A DNA stretch of 29,269 nt from an uncultured Lachnospiraceae bacterium (GTDB lineage Bacteria > Bacillota > Clostridia > Lachnospirales > Lachnospiraceae), in contig CAJTSL010000030.1 in assembly GCA_910578845.1 (NCBI GenBank), positions 1 through 29,269 of the forward strand. The letters run 5' to 3'. Numbering within the stretch: position 1 is the stretch's first letter; each line of letters opens with the position of its first letter. A program made the position numbers and the translations under genes. The notes below the pieces were generated by a model that made no database searches, was not told the DNA's origin, and saw nothing but the letters and a program-made list of their open reading frames with translations. This document shows, in pieces, positions 22,679 to 29,269 of this stretch.

Positions 22679-22866
22679 TCTCCTTTTCTTTTCCTTTTAT
22701 CCACTCGTTTGCGCTTCTCGTAGGCGTTTTGCCCACTCATCGCCCATATGCAAAAACGTAAGTTCCTGCACAAGTTCCTATCAATTCAGCAAAGAAGATT
22801 CCTTCCCCCTGCTCGCTGCACGCCCTATGCGCCGCCTAAAGGCATATTTCCTCTGCATGGGAATGT
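22679..22866 (-). other. Long leader between riboswitch terminator and metK
   Basis: About 190 bases separate the riboswitch terminator from the metK ribosome-binding site, more than regulation by termination needs. It contains a short direct repeat (ggaactt...ggaactt at about 22758-22778). It also has two tiny open frames without good ribosome-binding sites: 26 codons starting MQRKYAF, and 16 codons starting MGDEWAKRL at 22750. I see no gene that can be supported. Confidence 0.4.
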
Positions 22867-22899
22867 GCAAAAAAAGTCCGCTTACCGAAATAAGCGGAC
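22867..22899 (-). terminator. Riboswitch-controlled terminator of metK
   Basis: gtccgctta pairs with taagcggac (22876-22884 and 22891-22899) around a 6-base loop and is followed by seven T on the minus strand. It begins 22 bases after the riboswitch P1 stem closes, the standard place for the expression platform. Confidence 0.93.
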
Positions 22900-22920
22900 C
22901 TGACAGTCGATAATCAAATC

Positions 22921-23033
22921 CTCTTATTGTTCGACCTGCCATAAGGCAGTTTGTTCGCTCAGGTTAGCACCTTCCTAATAGGGGTTGCCGTGGTTTCACC
23001 GATCCTATGTATCTCCACCACTCTGAATAAGAG
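22921..23033 (-). promoter_or_regulatory. SAM-I (S-box) riboswitch
   Basis: On the minus strand the P1 helix pairs ctcttatt (23026-23033) with aataagag (22921-22928), 8 perfect pairs. Between them are the S-box signatures: cagagtggtggaga after P1, gatcggtgaaaccacggcaacc (conserved GRTGAAACC and GGCAACC), and gaaggtgctaacctgagcg (AAGGTGCTAA core). A further hairpin is ctgcc-ttat-ggcag. SAM binding should favour the downstream terminator and switch metK off. Confidence 0.96.
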
Positions 23034-23178
23034 AAAACATCATTCTTCTCCGGCCTCCTGCTACGATCGCTTCTTCATTGCTTGCTTCATAGCCGCATTG
23101 TCCTGAGAAAAATGCACAATATTGAATTTTCATATCTTCAGGATATTACCATCTCTCTGATAGGCATACCTATATGAT

Positions 23179-23207
23179 AACATACACTAGTTCTAATAGG
23201 CTGTCAA
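23179..23207 (-). promoter_or_regulatory. metK promoter
   Basis: Minus strand: TTGACA (23202-23207), exactly 17 bases, TATGTT (23179-23184). Transcription would start near 23171, about 140 bases before the riboswitch. Those 140 bases contain no recognised element. Confidence 0.65.
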
Positions 23208-23302
23208 TAGGAAATCATAAAGATTGCTAAAATCATAAAGATTGTCAAAAGCTATCACCGATACCGCAAACAGCACATAGCAAAAGAGCGCCTGCCGGCC
23301 TG

Positions 23303-24595
23303 TCAACTGACTTTGAACTTGAATTTCTGTACCTCTCTGTCCGTGGTCACTTTCTCAATCTGTGCACCCAGTGCCTGCAATTTCAAATGGAAATCTTCAT
23401 AGCCACGTTCGATGTACTGGACATCGTCTATCGTCGTCGTCCCTTCCGCCGCCAGCGCTGCTATGACAAGCGCCGCGCCCGCACGCAAATCAGGCGCTGA
23501 GATACCTGCTCCGGTATATTTCTCTACCCCGTCGATAATCGCCGTATTGCCTTCTACTTTGATATTGGCGCCCATTCTCGTAAGCTCGTCTACATATTTG
23601 AAACGGTTCTCGAAAATGCTCTCTGTTACAATACTGGTGCCGGCAGAAAGACCAAGCGTCACAGTGATCTGCGGCTGCATGTCCGTCGGAAAACCCGGAT
23701 AAGGCAGCGTCTTTACATGAGTATGCCCAAGCGGCTTCGATGCCACGATACGGACAGCGTCATCGGACTCTTCCAATTCACATCCGATTTCCAAAAGCTT
23801 CGCGCTAATAGATTCTAAATGCTTCGGAATAACGTTCTTCACCGTTACATCGCCTTTGGTCACAGCCGCGGCAAACATAAACGTCCCCGCCTCAATCTGG
23901 TCAGGGATAATAACATACTCCGTCCCATGCAGCCTAGAAACGCCCTTGATGCGGATCACATCTGTGCCCGCGCCCTTGATGTTCGCGCCCATACTATTAA
24001 GGAAATTCGCCAAATCCACCACGTGAGGCTCTTTGGCTGCATTCTCGATAATCGTCTGTCCATGCGCCATCACCGCAGCCATCATGACATTAATGGTCGC
24101 GCCAACCGTAACGACATCCATATAAATATGATTGCCAACCAGTTTCTCCGCCTCCGTGATAATCAGCCCATGCTCAATCCTCACATTAGCGCCTAACGCA
24201 CGAAAGCCTTTGATATGCTGGTCTATCGGGCGAAGGCCGATATTACATCCTCCCGGCAGCGCCACCTCGGCTTTTCTATATTTTCCCAGCAATGCGCCTA
24301 ACAAATAATAAGACGCCCTTATTTTCTTAATATAATCATCTTCAATCACCAAATCATGGATTTGGGATGCATTCACCCTTACAGTATGTCTGTCTAACTT
24401 GGTCACAATGACGCCAACACTCTCCATTGCCTGTAACAAAACATTGGTATCTCTGACATCCGGTACATTTTCTATCAAAACAGTCTCATCCGTCATAACA
24501 GCAGCGGCTAAAATAGCAAGCGCAGCATTCTTGGCGCCGCCGATCTCCACTTCACCGACTAACGGATTCCCACCTTTAATCGCATATTGTTCCAT
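23303..24595 (-). CDS. murA: UDP-N-acetylglucosamine 1-carboxyvinyltransferase
   Basis: First committed step of peptidoglycan synthesis, transferring enolpyruvate to UDP-GlcNAc in the cytoplasm. The start at 24595 (MEQYAIKGGNPLVGEVEI) has GGGGA seven bases upstream and gives 430 residues, the normal length. Lys22-Asn23 lie in GGAKNAALAIL. Cys117, the phosphoenolpyruvate (and fosfomycin) attachment residue, lies in LPGGCNIGLRPIDQHIKG. The inside-out alpha/beta barrel repeats continue to DLRAGAALVIAALAAEGTT and YIERGYEDF. It follows the M23 peptidase gene by 200 bases. I see no clear terminator after it. Confidence 0.95.
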   Translation of the reverse strand: MEQYAIKGGNPLVGEVEIGGAKNAALAILAAAVMTDETVLIENVPDVRDTNVLLQAMESVGVIVTKLDRHTVRVNASQIHDLVIEDDYIKKIRASYYLLGALLGKYRKAEVALPGGCNIGLRPIDQHIKGFRALGANVRIEHGLIITEAEKLVGNHIYMDVVTVGATINVMMAAVMAHGQTIIENAAKEPHVVDLANFLNSMGANIKGAGTDVIRIKGVSRLHGTEYVIIPDQIEAGTFMFAAAVTKGDVTVKNVIPKHLESISAKLLEIGCELEESDDAVRIVASKPLGHTHVKTLPYPGFPTDMQPQITVTLGLSAGTSIVTESIFENRFKYVDELTRMGANIKVEGNTAIIDGVEKYTGAGISAPDLRAGAALVIAALAAEGTTTIDDVQYIERGYEDFHLKLQALGAQIEKVTTDREVQKFKFKVS

Positions 24596-24795
24596 CACAT
24601 AGTCCCCTGTATCATTCCATTGCAAATGCAAATATTTATTCAGTTTATATTTATCTAACGGTACATGCCTGTCCTACAGATATTCCTATGAAACTTGAAA
24701 CTCGTTCTGCCCATACAGGCACATTCACTACATAGCTATCATAACAATTATCTTACAGTATACCATAATTTTGACATTTGTAAATGGGCAGATTA

Positions 24796-26370
24796 TCAGT
24801 TCAGGTAATTCAGTGGGTTCACCTGTGAACCGTTAATCAGGATTTCAAAGTGCAAATGCGGCCCTGTGCTGACTCCGGTATTGCCGCTGAGCGCGATTTT
24901 CTGTCCCTGTGATACAGTCTGTCCGACCGATACTAATACTTTGCTCAGATGTCCATATCTGGTCTGTCTGCCGTCGGCATGATTGATATAGACGACATAA
25001 CCATATCCGCTTCCCCAGCCCGCTCTTGTAACAGTGCCTGCTGATGATGCCATAACTGCCGTTCCGGTCGGCGTCGCCCAATCCACACCTTTATGATAAG
25101 AGCTTGCTCCTTTGGTAGGCGCTTTTCTCCTTCCAAATCCGGATGACTGTCTTCCGCCTGAAATCGGCCTGATATATGTCGGCGGAATCTTAGTTCCACG
25201 CTCCACAACCTTTGGCACCGCTTCATAAGTAATTTCTTCTTTCAAAATCTCCCGGGAAACTTCTTCATTGTTACGATAGGATACGTCCGCTACCACAATC
25301 CTATGCCCTGCCGAAGGTTCCTGTAAAGTTTTCATCTGCGTCGTATACCAGTCGTCATTATCAACATAGATAATATCCGCTTCATAATCTTCCTCGTAAT
25401 ATACCTCCTCCGTACGCTCTACGGAAAGCTCTGGCTCCGGCACGGTCACAATCAGCTCGTCCCCTACACGGATAATGGAATTGGCGTCCTCAATCGTTCC
25501 ATTCATCGCAATCAGCGCTTCTAATGTGAGAGAATTCTGTGCTGCAATTCCGGAAAGCGTATCTCCGGGCACTACCTCATAAATCTGTTCTTTCTCCTGC
25601 TCTTTGGTCACTTCCTCAATTGCATCCTGTAAGGAAGTAATTTCATAATCCTGTAAATAAGCCTCTACGACTTCAACCGTATCGCCAAAGCCGATTGATG
25701 TCAGTCCTAACTCATAATCGGAGAAATCTTTCTCAATATCCGGCTCCACTGTGGCAAACATATCATTGAGCTCTGCGTCGATGCCCGCGCTCACCATCAC
25801 GTCCTGTTCTTCTTTCGCCGCCTCTTCTTTTGCATAAATCGCCGTCGTAAGCACATTCAATTCCCGTTCAGGATCCATGACCAAATCGACATAGTACTCC
25901 CGTCCAGGGTCATACTTGCCCAATGACGCCTGTAACAGCGCCAATACTTCTTCCGTACTAGAGAGATTGACCGTATATTCATTGATCTTCACCGTATAAG
26001 AACGGTTTAGCGTCTCCTTAATATCACTGCGAAGCACTGACACCATATTATCGGTTACGACATTATCGTCATCAATTTCACCCCATAACACTTCTTGTCC
26101 TTCGACTGTGACATCACTGTCAACTAATACGATCTCATCACTCGTGCCCGCGATTCTCTTTCGCGCGGCTATCAGGCAATTATCAATCCTGTCGGCATCT
26201 TCCACAATGCCTACTGCTTGTCCGTTCAAATAAATTGTGAACATGTTGTCGCCGGTGCTTTCTAATTTCTGATAATGCGGTAGCGCAAATGCTGCTATCG
26301 TCGATGCAAACACCGCAACCTTAATATATGCAATTTTCATTTTTTTATAATGTAAGCTGATAAATTTCAT
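24796..26370 (-). CDS. LysM-G5-M23 murein peptidase
   Basis: Exported or membrane-tethered peptidoglycan peptidase of 524 residues. A basic, hydrophobic N-terminus (residues 8-31, KKMKIAYIKVAVFASTIAAF) is a signal peptide or anchor. Residues 40-255 form an unassigned region with an acidic helical stretch. A LysM wall-binding domain spans 263-308 (YEVVPGDTLSGIAAQNSLTL). A G5 domain spans about 313-393. The M23 metalloendopeptidase domain spans about 425-515 with zinc ligands His426 and Asp430 (HKGVDWATPTG) and His505-x-His507 (GPHLHFEI). The arrangement is typical of clostridial DipM/CwlO-like wall enzymes. Its upstream region contains a perfect WalR-like box. The ribosome-binding site is weak. 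Confidence 0.92.
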   Translation of the reverse strand: MKFISLHYKKMKIAYIKVAVFASTIAAFALPHYQKLESTGDNMFTIYLNGQAVGIVEDADRIDNCLIAARKRIAGTSDEIVLVDSDVTVEGQEVLWGEIDDDNVVTDNMVSVLRSDIKETLNRSYTVKINEYTVNLSSTEEVLALLQASLGKYDPGREYYVDLVMDPERELNVLTTAIYAKEEAAKEEQDVMVSAGIDAELNDMFATVEPDIEKDFSDYELGLTSIGFGDTVEVVEAYLQDYEITSLQDAIEEVTKEQEKEQIYEVVPGDTLSGIAAQNSLTLEALIAMNGTIEDANSIIRVGDELIVTVPEPELSVERTEEVYYEEDYEADIIYVDNDDWYTTQMKTLQEPSAGHRIVVADVSYRNNEEVSREILKEEITYEAVPKVVERGTKIPPTYIRPISGGRQSSGFGRRKAPTKGASSYHKGVDWATPTGTAVMASSAGTVTRAGWGSGYGYVVYINHADGRQTRYGHLSKVLVSVGQTVSQGQKIALSGNTGVSTGPHLHFEILINGSQVNPLNYLN

Positions 26371-26429
26371 AAATAAATACCAAGATTTCTCTTTCTATAC
26401 AGATTTTAGTCTAACTGGTTTTTAAGGTT

Positions 26430-26454
26430 TTTATACTGTAACAATTTCGTAACA
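26430..26454 (-). promoter_or_regulatory. WalR-like box and -10 of the M23 peptidase gene
   Basis: TGTTAC-GAAAT-TGTTAC (26438-26454, minus strand) matches the WalR consensus TGTWAH-N5-TGTWAH at every position and is oriented with the gene. A TATAAA -10 box (26430-26435) follows two bases later. The box therefore takes the place of a -35, as expected for an activator site. Confidence 0.6.
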
Positions 26455-26582
26455 TTTTATATTTTATCAGCATTTCCCCGAAAAGTAAAGAGTTACTGCA
26501 ACGCGCTTTCGCAGAATAGATAGTATGGCCAAACAGCCACGGCAAAAATCTGCTTACCAAGCATTTACAGAGGTGATATAAT

Positions 26583-26654
26583 ATGCCTAAAAGCTTATTG
26601 CTTCCGTTATCACATATTGCTTCTATATGTTTGAAGCCACAGTATTGGGGGTAA
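26583..26654 (+). CDS. Small ORF (23 codons) coupled to dinB
   Basis: An ATG at 26583 follows AGAGGTG at 7-base spacing, a better ribosome-binding site than that of dinB itself. It encodes MPKSLLLPLSHIASICLKPQ followed by YWG and stops at 26652-26654, five bases before the dinB ATG. The stop region (ttgggggtaa) also supplies the dinB ribosome-binding site, so translation of the two should be linked. It may be a leader peptide or only a ribosome-loading site; no homology is claimed. Confidence 0.5.
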   Translation: MPKSLLLPLSHIASICLKPQYWG

Positions 26655-26659
26655 AATCC

Positions 26660-27913
26660 ATGGAACAGATTATTTTCCATATTGACGTCAATTCCGCCTA
26701 TCTTAGCTGGAGCGCATTAGAGAAGCTTGCACATGGCTCTGAGGTAGATTTGCGCACGGTTCCTGCCATCATTGGCGGTGATATGGCGAAGAGACATGGC
26801 GTCGTGCTTGCCAAGTCCATCCCGGCGAAAGCCTACGGCATCGTCACCGGGGAACCGATTGTCAACGCTATGCGGAAATGCCCATGTCTTCTCATCGAGC
26901 AGCCCGACCATGCCCTCTATGGCAGGAGAAGCGATGAACTGATGCAACTGCTTGCCAATATCTGTCCTGATATTGAACAAGTCAGCGTAGACGAATGCTA
27001 TATGGACTATACACCGATACGGGAACGTTTCCCTTCTCCCATGGCCGCTGCCAACTATATCCGCACACGGATTCATGATGAGCTTGGGTTCACAGTCAAT
27101 ATCGGTATATCCGACCGTAAGGTGCTGGCTAAAATGGCTTCCGATTTCCGAAAGCCAAATCTAGTACATACGCTATATGTAAGTGAAATCCAGGAGAAAA
27201 TGTGGCCGCTGCCGGTTTCTTCGCTCTTCTTATGCGGGCGCTCGAGCGTCGAGACATTACATAAACTGGAAATACTGACGATAGGGGATTTGGCGAAGAC
27301 CGATGTGTCTATTCTTACCGCGCATTTAAAAAGCCATGGGAAGACGCTCTGGGAATATGCCAACGGCATTGACGATTCTATCGTAGAAACGATACAACCG
27401 GATGAGAAAAGCATCGGCAACTCCACAACGCTTAGCAAAGACGCCGTTACAAGAGAAGAAGCATGCCATGCCTTGTTAGCCTTATCAGAATCCGTTGCCC
27501 GCAGGTTAAGAGCCTCCGGGCAAGTGGCGGAAATGATCGGCATTGAGTTAAAATACCATACGTTTAAAAAAGTCTCCCATCAGACTACTCTCCAAACGCC
27601 GACTTCAGGAAGCGATACGATCTACCGGGTCGCCTGTATGCTGCTCGACGAACTATGGGACGGCACCCCGATACGGCTATTAGGCGTCCGCTCTGCTAAA
27701 TTGCTCTCCATGGAGGAGCCTATGCAGCTAAGCCTCTTTGACTTGTCCTCCGCCAGTATTGCCGGGACAGGCAAAAGCGCTTCCGTCTCCCATATCTCCG
27801 CCCAGAAAGAACAGCGCCTCGAAAAAGCGCTCGACTCCATCCGGCAAAAATATGGAGCAGGCGCCGTAGTCCGCGGCAGCCTGCTCCAGCCAGGAACGGA
27901 GAAAACCTCTTAA
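26660..27913 (+). CDS. dinB: Y-family DNA polymerase, DinB/Pol IV type
   Basis: Error-prone translesion polymerase of 417 residues, the only intact plus-strand gene of the host backbone here. The start at 26660 (MEQIIFHIDVNSAYLSWSA) places catalytic Asp9 in FHIDVN and Asp111-Glu112 in VSVDECYMDYT. The palm/finger region also has KRHGVVLAKSIPAKAYGI. The little-finger domain occupies about 240-350. A beta-clamp motif, MQLSLFDL, lies near residue 355. A longer in-frame start at 26627 would overlap the small upstream ORF. I see no LexA-type box in the upstream 150 bases, so SOS control is not evident. Confidence 0.93.
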   Translation: MEQIIFHIDVNSAYLSWSALEKLAHGSEVDLRTVPAIIGGDMAKRHGVVLAKSIPAKAYGIVTGEPIVNAMRKCPCLLIEQPDHALYGRRSDELMQLLANICPDIEQVSVDECYMDYTPIRERFPSPMAAANYIRTRIHDELGFTVNIGISDRKVLAKMASDFRKPNLVHTLYVSEIQEKMWPLPVSSLFLCGRSSVETLHKLEILTIGDLAKTDVSILTAHLKSHGKTLWEYANGIDDSIVETIQPDEKSIGNSTTLSKDAVTREEACHALLALSESVARRLRASGQVAEMIGIELKYHTFKKVSHQTTLQTPTSGSDTIYRVACMLLDELWDGTPIRLLGVRSAKLLSMEEPMQLSLFDLSSASIAGTGKSASVSHISAQKEQRLEKALDSIRQKYGAGAVVRGSLLQPGTEKTS

Positions 27914-27942
27914 TATTTCCAGGAGTCCTCCGATATGAAACT

Positions 27943-28545
27943 TTAAGTTTTCTTAGGCGGCTTTTTGTAAGGCGCCTTGTGGCTTCTCTTCACACTATAA
28001 CCGAAAGAACCGATCTCTTTCCCGATGGACAGATATCTGCCATGGGAATAGACAAGCGGTTTTGCATCATTTAGATGGAACCTGCCTTTCTCATCCATAT
28101 ATTTCTCATCTACATGTACCGCCACGACCTGTGCCAGGAACATATGATGAGAGCCAAGCGCTAACTTCTTAGTCACTTTGCATTCCAGATTAACCGGACT
28201 TTCCCCGACCATTGGCGCTTTCACTTTTTCGCCGGCTATTTTCGTCAGTTTCATTTCTTTCCATTTATCTACGTCCTTGCCGCTTTTGACGCCACAATAA
28301 TCTGTCGCATACGCAAGGTTCTGGGTCGTCAGATTAATCACGAATTCCCCGGTTTCTTCAATCATATGATAAGAATAGCGTTCCGGGCGTACAGAAATCG
28401 AAACCATCGGCGGATCAGAACAAACCGTCCCCGTCCACGCAACCGTCAAAAGGTTGCTTTTCCCTTGTGAGTCTGCCACGCTGACCAATACCGCGGGCAG
28501 AGGATAGAGCATATTGCCCGGTTTAAATTGCGTTTTACCCTTCAT
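27943..28545 (-). CDS. Flavin reductase-like (flavoredoxin-type) protein
   Basis: FMN-binding split-barrel protein of 200 residues in the flavin reductase/NtaB-like family. Conserved segments are MLYPLPAVLVSVADSQGKSN, LTVAWTGTVCSDPPMVSISV, PERYSYHMIEETGEFVINLT and YDYCGVKSGKDVDKW-like, with LGSHHMFLAQVVAVHVDE near the end. Such proteins act as electron carriers or flavin reductases in anaerobes; the substrate cannot be inferred. The tail is very basic (KRSHKAPYKKPPKK). It converges with dinB, 29 bases apart, with no clear terminator between them. Confidence 0.85.
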   Translation of the reverse strand: MKGKTQFKPGNMLYPLPAVLVSVADSQGKSNLLTVAWTGTVCSDPPMVSISVRPERYSYHMIEETGEFVINLTTQNLAYATDYCGVKSGKDVDKWKEMKLTKIAGEKVKAPMVGESPVNLECKVTKKLALGSHHMFLAQVVAVHVDEKYMDEKGRFHLNDAKPLVYSHGRYLSIGKEIGSFGYSVKRSHKAPYKKPPKKT

Positions 28546-28636
28546 CTTCCAATCTCTTTTCTTCTTTCACCCAAGTTTATAAAACACGCCTCCTACATGC
28601 CGATACTGCCCCCATATAGGCAGCAGGCAGATCCTC

Positions 28637-29155
28637 TTAGAAGGGCAGGACGATATTGAATAAATGAATCAGAATATCAGCCGCGACTAACAACATGGTA
28701 ATAACCGCCACCGGGAACAGCATATTCTGGCGCTTACCGCCCTCCTGCTGTTTTGCTGTCAGAACATCCGTCTGCTTGTTTAACTCTTCCGTGGTCGATG
28801 CCTGCACATTCCGGTATACTTTTACGCACTCTTTATGGAAAAAGTCGTCTGAGCGCCGGAAAGACTCTTCCATCTGTTTCTTCATATCCGCTAACAGGCT
28901 TTCCGTTGCCGCATATGCATCATTGCCAACCTGGAACTCCTCAATTTTCCGGAAACTAGCCTCAATTGCTCTCTGCATCTGTTCCATATTCTCTACGGTC
29001 TTTATATTTACTTTCCGCATTTCCTGCAATAACAATTCATATTCCGCTACCTGGCGCTGAAGCATTTCCATCTTGGCTGCATCCGCCGCAGTATTCGCAT
29101 CAATCATTCCCTGTGCATTTCTCTTCTGCACAAGCTTATCCATAAAAGTATCCAT
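28637..29155 (-). CDS. Coiled-coil protein with C-terminal membrane anchor
   Basis: I do not recognise this protein. From the ATG at 29155 (MDTFMDKLVQKRNAQGM) it has 172 residues. A long Met/Gln/Glu-rich coiled coil covers about residues 20-140 (MEMLQRQVAEYELLLQEMRK). A single hydrophobic segment near the C-terminus (NMLFPVAVITMLLVAADILI) is followed by only a few residues, as in tail-anchored proteins. The start is uncertain. AAAGGG lies 12 bases before 29155, and an ATG at 29182 would add nine residues with Cys-rich content. It follows the pattern of small scaffold proteins, but no role can be assigned. Confidence 0.65.
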   Translation of the reverse strand: MDTFMDKLVQKRNAQGMIDANTAADAAKMEMLQRQVAEYELLLQEMRKVNIKTVENMEQMQRAIEASFRKIEEFQVGNDAYAATESLLADMKKQMEESFRRSDDFFHKECVKVYRNVQASTTEELNKQTDVLTAKQQEGGKRQNMLFPVAVITMLLVAADILIHLFNIVLPF

Positions 29156-29269
29156 TCTGCAACCATGCCCTTTCTCATCCATACAAACGCAGTCTTTCAA
29201 AACTGCTTACTGTCGCTTTTTATTCTCGCTTTTCCTGTCGTTCTTCCTGTCGCGCCTACAAGTTTCGCA

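Noticed and set aside
22750..22800. Small genes in the metK leader (MGDEWAKRL and MQRKYAF frames)
   Set aside because: No adequate ribosome-binding sites and no recognisable sequence; both are within the size expected by chance.
24664..24722. Terminator between the M23 peptidase gene and murA
   Set aside because: Only a 7-bp tgcctgt/acaggca pair with a loop of about 45 bases and no T-run.
26500..26660. LexA/SOS box before dinB
   Set aside because: No GAAC-N4-GTTC-type palindrome is present.

Overview
The window looks like a chromosomal segment of a low-to-medium GC, spore-forming-type Bacillota of class Clostridia. Family-level similarity of many proteins suggests Lachnospiraceae; this is inference from protein style, not from a search. 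Nearly all genes lie on the minus strand.

Region 1 (about 1-4710) is a graveyard of mobile DNA. It holds a broken IS3-family insertion sequence (112-1481) and a decayed replication/partition module of an integrative conjugative element or plasmid. Reading on the minus strand, the module is a DUF6075-type gene, a DUF3970-type/parA fusion, parB and repA (RepA_N). Every one carries frameshifts, stops or deletions, while all housekeeping genes in the same window are intact. This argues for real decay rather than poor sequence. The module ends against the 3' end of lysS.

Region 2 (4935-11956, minus) is a compact housekeeping run: argF-type ornithine carbamoyltransferase, birA, a DUF6145-type gene, dusB, an unknown gene with a 30-bp in-frame tandem repeat, greA and lysS. 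Region 3 (11998-17802, minus) holds a 19/20-bp tandem repeat, an nfeD plus SPFH/stomatin pair, a secreted SleB-type cell wall hydrolase with SH3 domains, proC, an SpoU/TrmH RNA methyltransferase and pfkA. Region 4 (17882-24595, minus) holds dnaE, metK under a clear SAM-I riboswitch with its terminator, and murA. Region 5 (24796-29155) holds a LysM-G5-M23 murein peptidase, a plus-strand DinB-type Y-family polymerase preceded by a small coupled ORF, a flavin reductase-like protein and a C-terminally anchored coiled-coil protein.

The least explained signals are non-coding. The main one is a dispersed, hairpin-rich intergenic repeat of about 125 nt, with two copies (9282-9403 and 16611-16741) sharing a 29-nt identical core. 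Others are a WalR-like direct repeat in front of both peptidoglycan hydrolase genes, a perfect palindrome placed between the -35 and -10 of the pfkA promoter, twin hairpins at the start of the dnaE transcript, and a 25-nt sequence shared by the starts of birA and its neighbour. I did not find a complete defence system, CRISPR array, tRNA or rRNA.
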